Below are positions 6,626 through 12,592 of a stretch of DNA of 13,140 bases, in pieces (within the stretch, counting starts at the first letter, position 1; every line of letters begins with the position of its first letter). The stretch spans positions 1 to 13,140 of the forward strand of contig DOUP01000120.1 in the NCBI GenBank assembly GCA_003520545.1. The letters run 5' to 3'. This DNA is from Maritimibacter sp. GTDB lineage: Bacteria; Pseudomonadota; Alphaproteobacteria; Rhodobacterales; Rhodobacteraceae. The notes beneath the pieces are model-generated. The model made no database searches, was not told where the DNA came from, and saw only the letters and a list, made by a program, of their open reading frames with translations. Made by a program: the position numbers and the translations under genes.

Positions 6626-7330
6626 TCACTCCATCCGGATAACGTTCTTGTCGATGGACAGCATGTACCCGCGCCGCGCGATTGTTTTGACAAGAAGCTC
6701 AGCCATCATCTGGTTGCCCAGCGCGTCGCGCAGCCGTTTGATCCGTGTCGCCCCCGCGGCTTCGTCGCAATCGGCAGCCGACCGGCCCGAAATCACGCCT
6801 TCCAGTTCGGCCCCCGTCAACACGTCTTCGTCCATCCGCGCCTCGGCCAGAACCGACAGCGTTTCAAGGGCGGCTTCGGTCAGGTTGAACTCCATATCGT
6901 TGAGGACAACTCGCCGTTCGTCGCGCCGGATCACCAGCGAGTTGACGCGGATTCCGGCCCGCGCAATCTCGTCCATCCGGCGGTTCTGGGTGACGATCAC
7001 CACAAGGAACACAAGCGCCGCGACGAGGAGCGCGGTGGCGAACACCATCAGCACGAAGATGACCACCCGGTAGCCTGCCAACGTGTCGGAAAACGCGGTG
7101 CCGGACTGGGCGAGTATTTCCAGAAGCTTGATCTCCGCCTCACCGGTAAGTGTATCGTTTTCCACGAACAATTGCTCGACCCGCGCGTTGAACGCGTTCG
7201 CGTCGGGCAGGGTCCGAAACAGGAAAAGCGCGGCCACCCCAAGGATCAGGACAATCGCTCCGACGCCCAGCGCAACCACGCGCTGACCCGTCCATTTCGC
7301 CTCAGTAGCGAAGGTAGAAGTCTCCGGCAC
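6626..7330 (-). CDS. membrane-tethered winged-helix (OmpR/PhoB-type) DNA-binding protein, C-terminal DNA-binding domain
   Basis: The protein has 234 residues. A short basic N-terminus leads into membrane segment 1 (about 18-38), an acidic loop of about 50 residues (39-88), membrane segment 2 (about 89-113), QNRR, and then a C-terminal domain (about 129-226). That domain reads like Trans_reg_C: RRVVLNDMEFNLTEAALETL, then TRIKRLRDALG and LVKTIARRGYML. Charges predict both ends inside and the loop in the periplasm. ToxR and CadC have the opposite order (DNA-binding domain first). No receiver domain is present, so it may sense an envelope signal directly. The GTG at 7330 is chosen as start because AAAGGA sits six bases upstream; the ATG at 7378 has no ribosome site. 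The start lies 29 bp inside the upstream gene, implying coupled translation. Confidence 0.75.
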   Translation of the reverse strand: MPETSTFATEAKWTGQRVVALGVGAIVLILGVAALFLFRTLPDANAFNARVEQLFVENDTLTGEAEIKLLEILAQSGTAFSDTLAGYRVVIFVLMVFATALLVAALVFLVVIVTQNRRMDEIARAGIRVNSLVIRRDERRVVLNDMEFNLTEAALETLSVLAEARMDEDVLTGAELEGVISGRSAADCDEAAGATRIKRLRDALGNQMMAELLVKTIARRGYMLSIDKNVIRME

Positions 7331-7595
7331 TCGCTTTCCTTTGCTCAAGCCCCTCCGGTCCGAAAATCGACAGGACATTCAAAAGCGTCCAGCCGTCAGA
7401 TCCAATTCTTTGTGCCACCACGGGACGGGCCGCATCGGGCGATCCGCAGGCCGTATCGGGCAGTTCGATGACACCATAATGAAGTTTCAACGGGTTGTCC
7501 TGCTTGGCCTTGTAGTCGGCGAAACAGGCTCCGGTCGCTGGCAGCGCAAAGGCACTGACGGCCGCGAAAGCGAGGGGAAGGATGAGGTGTTTCAT
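7302..7595 (-). CDS. small secreted protein, conserved-hypothetical type
   Basis: The protein has 97 residues. Residues 1-23 form a signal peptide (MKHLILPLAF, a hydrophobic core, then ALPATGA), with likely cleavage before C24. The mature part of about 74 residues has two cysteines (C24, C50) that could form one disulfide, and motifs LHYGVIELPD and DGWTLLNVLS. No catalytic pattern is evident. I recall similar small proteins in Rhodobacteraceae but know no function. The ATG at 7595 is chosen because the signal peptide starts there; the longer frame upstream is not protein-like. The Shine-Dalgarno is weak. The gene overlaps the membrane regulator gene by 29 bp on the same strand, so the two are probably made together and may work together across the inner membrane. 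Confidence 0.72.
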   Translation of the reverse strand: MKHLILPLAFAAVSAFALPATGACFADYKAKQDNPLKLHYGVIELPDTACGSPDAARPVVAQRIGSDGWTLLNVLSIFGPEGLEQRKASAGDFYLRY

Positions 7596-7762
7596 GGGGG
7601 CGAGTGTTCCGCTTTTTCGCGCTGTTATCAAATAGCAAATCGCGAGTTTCCGGGTGATAGGCGATGACAGCCCCGCGTTATTGGTTAGCGCGGCGGCCCC
7701 GGCCAGTCTGACCTCATCGACATCGCAGACACCCTGCACCCTACCCACAGAGAGGTCACACC

Positions 7763-8254
7763 ATGAAACTCATTCGCACCATCGCCCGCCCCGCAACGGC
7801 CATCGCACTCGCCGCGACCATGGCGCTGTCGCCGGTTTCCGCAAAGCCCGCGAAAGCAAGCGAAGCCGACCTGTTCATCGCAGGCGCCATTGGCACCGTC
7901 CTTTTGGGCGCGATCGCGATCGACGCCATGAACAACAACAAGGGTCGGGTGATCTACACGGAGCCCCAACACCACAGCCCGCGCGGCGGTCACGGTGGTA
8001 ATCGTGGCGGCGGCCACCAGGCCCGCAAGGTCATCCCCGCACAATGCGAAGCCCCCCGTTTCTCCAATGGACGCAACACCTTCTACCGCTCGCGTTGCCT
8101 GCAGCAAAACATGCGCGGCGCGCACCGCTTGCCAGACCGCTGCAAGACAACGGTGATCAACCACAACAATGGAAACCGCCGCACGCTCTACAACGGCAAC
8201 TGCCTGTCGCGTGCCGGCTACCAGGTCGCAGGGGGCCGCGGTCGCAACCGCTGA
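7763..8254 (+). CDS. secreted protein with two cysteine-bounded repeats
   Basis: The protein has 163 residues. A long signal peptide (about 1-34, core AIALAATMALSPVSA) is followed by a second hydrophobic stretch LFIAGAIGTVLLGAIAIDAM (37-56), which may be a membrane anchor. A Gly/His/Arg-rich linker (70-88) and a C-terminal part with C95, C112, C127 and C147 come next. The C-terminal part looks duplicated: IPAQC...NGRNTFYRSRCL and LPDRC...NGNRRTLYNGNCL share a P-x-x-C...NG-x-R...Y...CL pattern. It is strongly basic. No enzyme motif is seen; surface binding or an envelope structural role is possible. AGAGG at 7751-7755 is seven bases before the ATG. It is divergent from the secreted-protein/regulator pair across 167 bp and ends before an inverted repeat and a terminator. 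Confidence 0.78.
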   Translation: MKLIRTIARPATAIALAATMALSPVSAKPAKASEADLFIAGAIGTVLLGAIAIDAMNNNKGRVIYTEPQHHSPRGGHGGNRGGGHQARKVIPAQCEAPRFSNGRNTFYRSRCLQQNMRGAHRLPDRCKTTVINHNNGNRRTLYNGNCLSRAGYQVAGGRGRNR

Positions 8255-8267
8255 ACCTGTCGAGCGA

Positions 8268-8303
8268 GGGGGTGGCACCTAACCAGCTTTCACCGCCACC
8301 CCC
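8268..8303. repeat. 9-bp perfect inverted repeat after the secreted-protein gene
   Basis: GGGGGTGGC (8268-8276) and GCCACCCCC (8295-8303) are exact complements around an 18-base loop. It begins 13 bases after the stop of the four-cysteine protein and lies directly before the terminator hairpin. It may stabilise the 3' end of the transcript. Confidence 0.65.
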
Positions 8304-8311
8304 GATCTCCC

Positions 8312-8349
8312 GGGCGGGAGGCCGAAAACGGCCCCCGCCCTTTCTCTTT
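8312..8349 (+). terminator. intrinsic terminator of the secreted-protein gene
   Basis: GGGCGGG, a bulged A, GGCCG, an AAAA loop, CGGCC and CCCGCCC form a 12-pair GC-rich stem at 8312-8340. A pyrimidine-rich, mostly T tail (TTTCTCTTT) follows. It separates the 163-residue protein gene from rnhB. Confidence 0.8.
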
Positions 8350-8381
8350 GCACCTCGCGCCCCATCGCCTAAACGAAGGGC

Positions 8382-9002
8382 ATGAGCAATTTTCCCGACT
8401 TCTCCCTCGAACTGGCCGCCATGGCGCGCGGCTTTGGCATCATCGCGGGCGTGGACGAGGTGGGGCGCGGCCCGATTGCCGGGCCTGTCACCGCCGCTGC
8501 CGCGATCCTGTCCCCTGGCAACATCCCCGAAGGGCTGAACGACTCCAAGAAGCTGACGGCCAAGCGGCGCGAGGTCGCGTTCAAGGCGATCCTGGAAACG
8601 GCGCAGGTTAGCGTGGCCCATTGCACGGTCGAAGAGATCGACCAGCACAACATCCTGCGCGCCGCGCATATCGCGATGCTGCGGGCGGTCGAGGCGCTCC
8701 CGGTGACCCCCGACCACCTTCTGATCGACGGCAACCTGATCCCGCGCGACTGCGCCTGTTCCGCCGAGGCCGTGATCAAAGGCGACGGCAAATCACTCTC
8801 CATTGCCGCTGCGTCGATCGTGGCCAAAGTGACACGCGACCGGATCATGGTGGACTTGGCGCAACAGCACCCGGGCTACGGATGGGAGTCGAACGCCGGT
8901 TATCCATCAAAAAGCCACATTTCAGCACTTCAAAATCTTGGTGTGACCCCACACCATAGGCGATCCTTCAAACCGGTCCACAATATCTTGTGTCGAGCCT
9001 AA
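8382..9002 (+). CDS. rnhB: ribonuclease HII
   Basis: The protein has 206 residues, a normal length. It cuts the RNA strand of RNA/DNA hybrids and starts removal of single ribonucleotides from DNA. The acidic catalytic set is present: GVDEVGRGPIAGPV (23-36; D25, E26), LIDGN (D116) and KGDGKSLSIAAASIVAKVTRDR (D135). LNDSKKL (52-58) is the conserved substrate-side segment, and HHRRSF near the C-terminus is also typical. I keep the ATG at 8382 because FS.E.A..ARG..IAGVDE fits the family N-terminus; GAAGGG lies very close to it, so the ribosome site is poor. It sits immediately upstream of ccrM, an order I recall as conserved in alphaproteobacteria. Confidence 0.95.
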   Translation: MSNFPDFSLELAAMARGFGIIAGVDEVGRGPIAGPVTAAAAILSPGNIPEGLNDSKKLTAKRREVAFKAILETAQVSVAHCTVEEIDQHNILRAAHIAMLRAVEALPVTPDHLLIDGNLIPRDCACSAEAVIKGDGKSLSIAAASIVAKVTRDRIMVDLAQQHPGYGWESNAGYPSKSHISALQNLGVTPHHRRSFKPVHNILCRA

Positions 9003-9016
9003 TTCGTAACCCCCTG

Positions 9017-9067
9017 TTTTAAAAAAGAAATTGACTGCGAATCGCGTCTGACTCAAACTTATCCACA
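9017..9067 (+). promoter_or_regulatory. putative ccrM control region: AT tract, TTGACT, two GANTC sites, DnaA box
   Basis: The 106-bp gap between rnhB and ccrM holds an AT tract (9017-9030, a T4A6 core), a -35-like TTGACT (9031-9036), GANTC sites GAATC (9039-9043) and GACTC (9050-9054), and a perfect DnaA box TTATCCACA (9059-9067). A clear -10 is not visible. In Caulobacter the ccrM promoter region carries GANTC sites affecting its own expression, which supports the reading. Promoter activity itself is inferred. Confidence 0.6.
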
Positions 9068-9108
9068 AGAACGAGACCGCAAATGGTCCGGGGAACGAGG
9101 CAGACTTG

Positions 9109-10209
9109 ATGACGAAAACAATCGCTTTGGAAGCGAAAGAGCTTCCTGTGAATCAGATACTGGATGGTGACTGCATCGAGGTCATGAACAGCCTTCCAGA
9201 AGGCTCGGTCGACCTGATTTTCGCCGATCCACCCTACAACCTCCAACTGAAAGGCGACCTTCATCGCCCGGACAATTCCAAAGTGGACGCAGTCGACGAT
9301 CACTGGGATCAGTTCGCTTCGTTCAAAGTCTACGACGACTTTACCCGCGCATGGCTGAAAGCCGCCCGCCGCCTGCTCAAGCCCAACGGTGCGATCTGGG
9401 TCATCGGTTCCTATCACAACGTGTTCCGCATGGGCGCAGAGTTGCAAAACCAGGGGTTCTGGATCCTGAACGACGTTGTCTGGCGCAAGTCGAACCCGAT
9501 GCCGAACTTCCGTGGCAAGCGCTTGACCAACGCGCATGAAACGCTGATCTGGGCGTCCAAGTCGGAGGAAGCAAAACCTACGTTCAACTATGAAGCGCTC
9601 AAGGAGCTGAACGAAGGCGTCCAGATGCGCTCTGACTGGGTGCTTCCGATCTGCAACGGCGGCGAACGGCTCAAGGACGAGAACGGCGAAAAGGCGCATC
9701 CGACCCAGAAACCCGAAGCGCTCCTGCACCGTGTGCTGCTTGGCACCACCAACCCCGGCGACGTGGTGCTCGACCCGTTCTTCGGCACCGGCACCACCGG
9801 CGCGGTTGCGAAAATGCTGGGACGTGAATTCATCGGCATCGAACGCGAAGAAGCTTACCGCAAGGTGGCCGAGAAGCGTCTGTCCAAGGTCCGCAAGTTC
9901 GACAAGGAAGCGCTGCAAACCACGACGTCCAAGCGCGCCGAGCCGCGTGTCGCCTTCGGTCAACTGGTCGAACGCGGCATGTTGCGCCCCGGCGAAACGC
10001 TGGTGTCGCCGCGTGGCAAGATCGCCAAGGTGCGCGCCGACGGCACGCTGATTTCGGGCGAGGCCAAAGGCTCGATCCACCAGGTTGGCGCGGCTCTGGA
10101 AAGCGCACCCTCCTGCAACGGCTGGACCTACTGGCAGTTCAAACGGGACGGAAAATCCGTCTCAATCGACGTGCTGCGCCAACAGGTGCGCGCGGAAATG
10201 CACCCCTAA
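9109..10209 (+). CDS. ccrM: cell-cycle DNA adenine methyltransferase CcrM (GANTC, N6-adenine)
   Basis: The protein has 366 residues, close to Caulobacter CcrM. It transfers methyl groups from S-adenosylmethionine to adenine in GANTC. The motif order is that of a beta-class enzyme: catalytic DPPY (40-43) comes first, then HPTQKP (197-202) and the SAM-binding DPFFGTGTTG (222-231) with FIGIERE (241-247). The C-terminal part (about 280-360, VERGMLRPGETLVSPRGKIA onward, then WTYWQF) is the CcrM-type RAMA extension needed for DNA binding. The start is the ATG at 9109, with GAGG at 9097-9100 eight bases upstream; a TTG codon just before it is a less likely start. It probably has its own promoter after rnhB and a strong terminator. 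Specificity for GANTC is inferred from family. Confidence 0.95.
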   Translation: MTKTIALEAKELPVNQILDGDCIEVMNSLPEGSVDLIFADPPYNLQLKGDLHRPDNSKVDAVDDHWDQFASFKVYDDFTRAWLKAARRLLKPNGAIWVIGSYHNVFRMGAELQNQGFWILNDVVWRKSNPMPNFRGKRLTNAHETLIWASKSEEAKPTFNYEALKELNEGVQMRSDWVLPICNGGERLKDENGEKAHPTQKPEALLHRVLLGTTNPGDVVLDPFFGTGTTGAVAKMLGREFIGIEREEAYRKVAEKRLSKVRKFDKEALQTTTSKRAEPRVAFGQLVERGMLRPGETLVSPRGKIAKVRADGTLISGEAKGSIHQVGAALESAPSCNGWTYWQFKRDGKSVSIDVLRQQVRAEMHP

Positions 10210-10217
10210 GAATTCCG

Positions 10218-10278
10218 CCGGGCGAAGAAGCCCGGACACGATGTACCGCCTGTGCCTGCGGCCAAGTCGCCGCGGCAC
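10218..10278 (+). other. two hairpins in the ccrM 3' untranslated region
   Basis: CCGGGC/GCCCGG (10218-10235, loop GAAGAA) begins nine bases after the ccrM stop. GTGCC-T-GCGGC/GCCGC-GGCAC (10252-10278, loop CAAGTC, one bulged T) follows. Together with the terminator hairpin they give a 3' end of three consecutive stems, which could slow 3' exonuclease decay of ccrM mRNA or be released as a small RNA. Confidence 0.65.
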
Positions 10279-10284
10279 CACTAT

Positions 10285-10312
10285 AACCCCGCCTTCGTGG
10301 CGGGGTTTTTTT
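10285..10312 (+). terminator. strong intrinsic terminator of ccrM
   Basis: AACCCCGCC (10285-10293), loop TTCGT and GGCGGGGTT form a nine-pair stem, with an uninterrupted T run through 10312. This is a textbook Rho-independent terminator, closing the rnhB-ccrM region. Confidence 0.93.
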
Positions 10313-10382
10313 ATGTGGACGACTGTCAAACGTGGCAAAACCAAAGACGGTTTGGTACCGTGCGAAGCGCGCACCGGGGCCG

Positions 10383-10781
10383 TTATTCATAGGCAAGCCA
10401 ATCGCCCCGGAGAGTGAAATTATGGAATGCTTCCAGGTGGGTGGGGTATCTGTCCCAGGCGCTAAGCAAGCTCAGAGGTAGTGGCTGCCATGAGTGATAC
10501 GCCAGGAATGCCAGCACGACTGAAACACCGATCAGCCAGTGGTTTTCCTTTCTCACCCACCACATGAACATCAGGATAATACTCGGACCGAATAATCCTG
10601 CATAGTGCGGACCAAACGCGACACCGTAACGGGATCTCAGAGAACGGGGCCAGGATCCTGTGTCGCTGCCGAAACTATAGATATAGGTGTAATGAACGAC
10701 GATACTTGCCAGCGAAGCGAGTGCCAAAGCCCATGCAATTGCCTTTAGAAACCCGTTTTTACTCTCATTGAGATAGGTCAT
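10383..10781 (-). CDS. hypothetical small integral membrane protein
   Basis: The protein has 132 residues and I do not recognise its family. Membrane segments are likely at about 12-34, 57-76 and 81-98, with a possible fourth hydrophobic patch near 99-108. It is rich in aromatic residues (W, Y, F). The ATG at 10781 has AAGG about seven bases upstream. Codon use is more AT-rich than in neighbouring genes (for example ATT, TTA, AGT and AGA appear repeatedly), suggesting recent acquisition. It follows another unrecognised gene on the same strand by 68 bp and may share a transcript with it. Its stop lies about 70 bp from the ccrM terminator on the opposite strand. No functional call is justified. 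Confidence 0.6.
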   Translation of the reverse strand: MTYLNESKNGFLKAIAWALALASLASIVVHYTYIYSFGSDTGSWPRSLRSRYGVAFGPHYAGLFGPSIILMFMWWVRKENHWLIGVSVVLAFLAYHSWQPLPLSLLSAWDRYPTHLEAFHNFTLRGDWLAYE

Positions 10782-10849
10782 AAGCTGACCTTGACACCGA
10801 TTGGTTAAGGTGCCGTGAATATCACCAAATCACCTACCCCTTTGGGCCG

Positions 10850-11179
10850 TCAACCGACAGACACATCAAGGTAGCGCCGTTTTGAAAATGCATACAAGAA
10901 CTCCACAACGATGGTTACCTCACCCTCGTAGTCACGCGTCCAGAACGACCAGCTTCCGCTCCCGGAGAAGGCCTCTTGATGGCTTCCGAGACCGACATCC
11001 GTAAAGATATCTATTGAATAGACGTCTTCGTTTTCAGGCTTCGCAGACCATTCAACAGTGTATCTTTCGTCCGGTTGGACATTGACAACGAGCCGAGCCT
11101 GACTATCGCTACGTATGCTCGCACGGTCGCTGTCGCCCCCTTTACGGGACAGGCGCGGCCGCGCGACTGCTCTGGTCAC
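10850..11179 (-). CDS. hypothetical protein, probable beta-rich fold; start uncertain
   Basis: The protein has 109 residues if the GTG at 11179 is used. I do not recognise it. The first 30 residues are basic and polar. From about residue 30 a run of alternating hydrophobic residues (ARLVVNVQPDERYTVEWSA, then VYSIDIFTDVG, GSWSFWTRD, VTIVVEFLY and YLDVSVG) suggests a beta-sandwich. No signal peptide or membrane segment is seen. The frame is open for 13 more codons upstream of the GTG, back to an in-frame TGA near 11219, without a better start. A 13-codon frame beginning at an ATG near 11216, with AAGGA six bases upstream, ends in a TGA that overlaps this GTG. That frame could be a leader peptide or a frameshifted true N-terminus. 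Base composition is lower in GC than in surrounding genes. Confidence 0.45.
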   Translation of the reverse strand: MTRAVARPRLSRKGGDSDRASIRSDSQARLVVNVQPDERYTVEWSAKPENEDVYSIDIFTDVGLGSHQEAFSGSGSWSFWTRDYEGEVTIVVEFLYAFSKRRYLDVSVG

Positions 11180-11389
11180 TGCCTCAGAAAGCGACTTTCC
11201 ACGAAATTCGTAGGCATTTCATATCCTTGCGCTGGTTTTCGCTACACAGCGTCAGCGAAGAATGCAAACCGAAACCGAAACGACCGTTCGCAAAGGTAAC
11301 TTGAATTTTTCCTTTCATGAAAGTTGGCTCCGCCTTGGCGCAACAAAGCCGACCGGAACCGGAACAGGCCGCTCTCCGGGTCGCCTTTC
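11180..11389. other. 210-bp gap with a 12-bp palindrome and short hexamer repeats
   Basis: No supported gene lies here. CTTTCATGAAAG (11312-11323) is a perfect 12-bp palindrome. AAACCG is repeated in tandem at 11266-11277, with a third partial copy, and CCGGAA is repeated at 11353-11364. The palindrome could be a regulator site for the downstream (-) hypothetical genes. No terminator-like hairpin with a T tail is seen for the alkB gene that ends at 11390. Confidence 0.45.
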
Positions 11390-12529
11390 TCAACGCACCT
11401 GCGGCACTGGGAATTCCCCGCGCTTGTAAGGCCCCCAATCTGTGATCTCGGGGTAATAATCGGCCCGCCATTTGCGCACCCTCGGGTTCATCATCCGCCG
11501 CCACATCGGCGGCACCATCGCGATCCAGCCCATCACCGCGTAGCCATAGGGAAGCTGCGGGGCGGTCGCCTCGTCGTAGGTCTGCAAGAGCGGAAACCGG
11601 CGCGATGGTTTGTAGTGGTGATCCGAATGGCGTTGCAGGTTGATGAAAAGCCAGTTCGTCGCGCGGTGATCGGAATTCCAGCTATGGTGTGGGCGCACCG
11701 GCTCGTATTTCCCGTCGCCAAGGTATTTCCGCGTCAACCCGTAGTGCTCGACGTAGTTCGTCAGTTCCAACTGCCAGACGGCGACCAGTGCCTGGAACAG
11801 AAACAGCGCCAGCCCAAGCCATCCGCCCAGGATAAGCGCCAAAAGCACGGCCATCGCCTGCAACGCAAAATACCGCCAGAACGGGTTCGCCGCGTCCAGC
11901 GCCCACAGGTCGCGCCGCGCGAGCATAGCTTTTTCGGCCCGCCATGCGGACACCGGCCCCTCTCGCAAAACCCGGATAAAATACCGGTGGAACCCCTCGT
12001 TATACCGCGCCGTCACCGCGTCGCGCCGGGTGCCAACCCAAGGGTGGTGAACGAGGAGGTGTTCGGTGCGGAAATGTGAGTAGAGCACGCTGGCGAGCAA
12101 CAGGTCCGCCAACCACCGCTCGAAGCGGTCCTGTTGGTGCAGAAGCTCATGGCCATAGACGATCCCGATGGACCCTGACATGACACCGACACCGAGGAAC
12201 ACGCCGAATTTCTCAGCCAAGCTCAGATGTTCCGCCCCCGGCACGTAGACGATCATGCCATAGAGCACGGCGACCTGGACGGGGAGCCAGATCCACGTGA
12301 TCAGTTTGTACCAGAAGAGCCGACTGTCTGGCGTGTCGAGGTCCGGGTTTTCAGAATACCGTCCCAGCACCGCATCGAGCGCGGAGAACGCCCACCATGT
12401 CCCGGCGATGGGCAAAAGGATCGCCCAGCCGCCATAGGCCGCAGACAGAAAAACAAGTGGAATCACGGCCAGAGACAGCCAGAACGGCGCCGCGTGACGG
12501 ACCTGCGAGACGTGTTCGGCCGATACCAT
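11390..12529 (-). CDS. alkB: alkane 1-monooxygenase (AlkB family, membrane di-iron)
   Basis: The protein has 379 residues. AlkB hydroxylates the terminal carbon of alkanes or related chains using O2 and electrons from rubredoxin. All histidine clusters are present: HELLH (127-131), EHLLVHH (156-162), NYVEHYG (258-264) and LQRHSDHH (298-305), with HHSWNSDH (281-288) before the last. Hydrophobic segments near 16-31, 35-53, 76-97, 106-124 and 222-256 fit an integral inner-membrane protein. The second cluster is EHLLVHH rather than the usual EHxxGHH, so substrate range may differ from n-alkane hydroxylases. The ATG at 12529 has AAGGAG about seven bases upstream. No rubredoxin, rubredoxin reductase or alcohol dehydrogenase gene is adjacent. 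It follows mutY by 63 bp. Confidence 0.88.
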   Translation of the reverse strand: MVSAEHVSQVRHAAPFWLSLAVIPLVFLSAAYGGWAILLPIAGTWWAFSALDAVLGRYSENPDLDTPDSRLFWYKLITWIWLPVQVAVLYGMIVYVPGAEHLSLAEKFGVFLGVGVMSGSIGIVYGHELLHQQDRFERWLADLLLASVLYSHFRTEHLLVHHPWVGTRRDAVTARYNEGFHRYFIRVLREGPVSAWRAEKAMLARRDLWALDAANPFWRYFALQAMAVLLALILGGWLGLALFLFQALVAVWQLELTNYVEHYGLTRKYLGDGKYEPVRPHHSWNSDHRATNWLFINLQRHSDHHYKPSRRFPLLQTYDEATAPQLPYGYAVMGWIAMVPPMWRRMMNPRVRKWRADYYPEITDWGPYKRGEFPVPQVR

Positions 12530-12554
12530 GACCTGCTCCTTGCCTTTGGCCGCA

Positions 12555-12583
12555 ATGCTACGCTCGCGCCCGTTGGAAAACAA
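12555..12583 (-). promoter_or_regulatory. possible alkB promoter
   Basis: Read on the (-) strand, TTGTTT (12583-12578) and TAGCAT (12560-12555) are separated by 17 bp, 25 bp before the alkB start codon. The match to the sigma-70 consensus is moderate only. The -35 overlaps a hairpin (CCCGTTG, loop, CAACGGG at 12569-12587) that follows the mutY stop. Confidence 0.3.
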
Positions 12584-12592
12584 CGGGATGGG

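Noticed and set aside
6589..6629. GTGATCCG/CGGATCAC 8-bp inverted repeat at the end of the membrane regulator gene
   Set aside because: The repeat is exact, but the loop is 25 bases, one arm overlaps the stop region and no T-run follows on the (-) strand. A terminator call is not justified.
7302..7595. Lipoprotein signal in the 97-residue protein (cysteine right after the signal peptide)
   Set aside because: The residues before C24 are Thr-Gly-Ala without the hydrophobic -3 residue of a lipobox, so ordinary signal peptidase cleavage is more likely.
9019..9034. CtrA-like box (TTAA-N7-TTAA) before ccrM
   Set aside because: TTAA occurs at 9019-9022, but the second half is ATTG at N7 or TTGA at N8. 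The match is too weak beside an A-rich tract.
10315..10382. CCAAA/TTTGG small hairpin near 10338-10356
   Set aside because: A five-pair stem with no tail is weak and expected by chance.
11184..11315. A 44-codon (-) frame starting MKGKIQV in the gap before the 109-residue gene
   Set aside because: There is no ribosome site, no hydrophobic segment or motif, and part of it encodes the hexamer repeat. It is probably not a gene.
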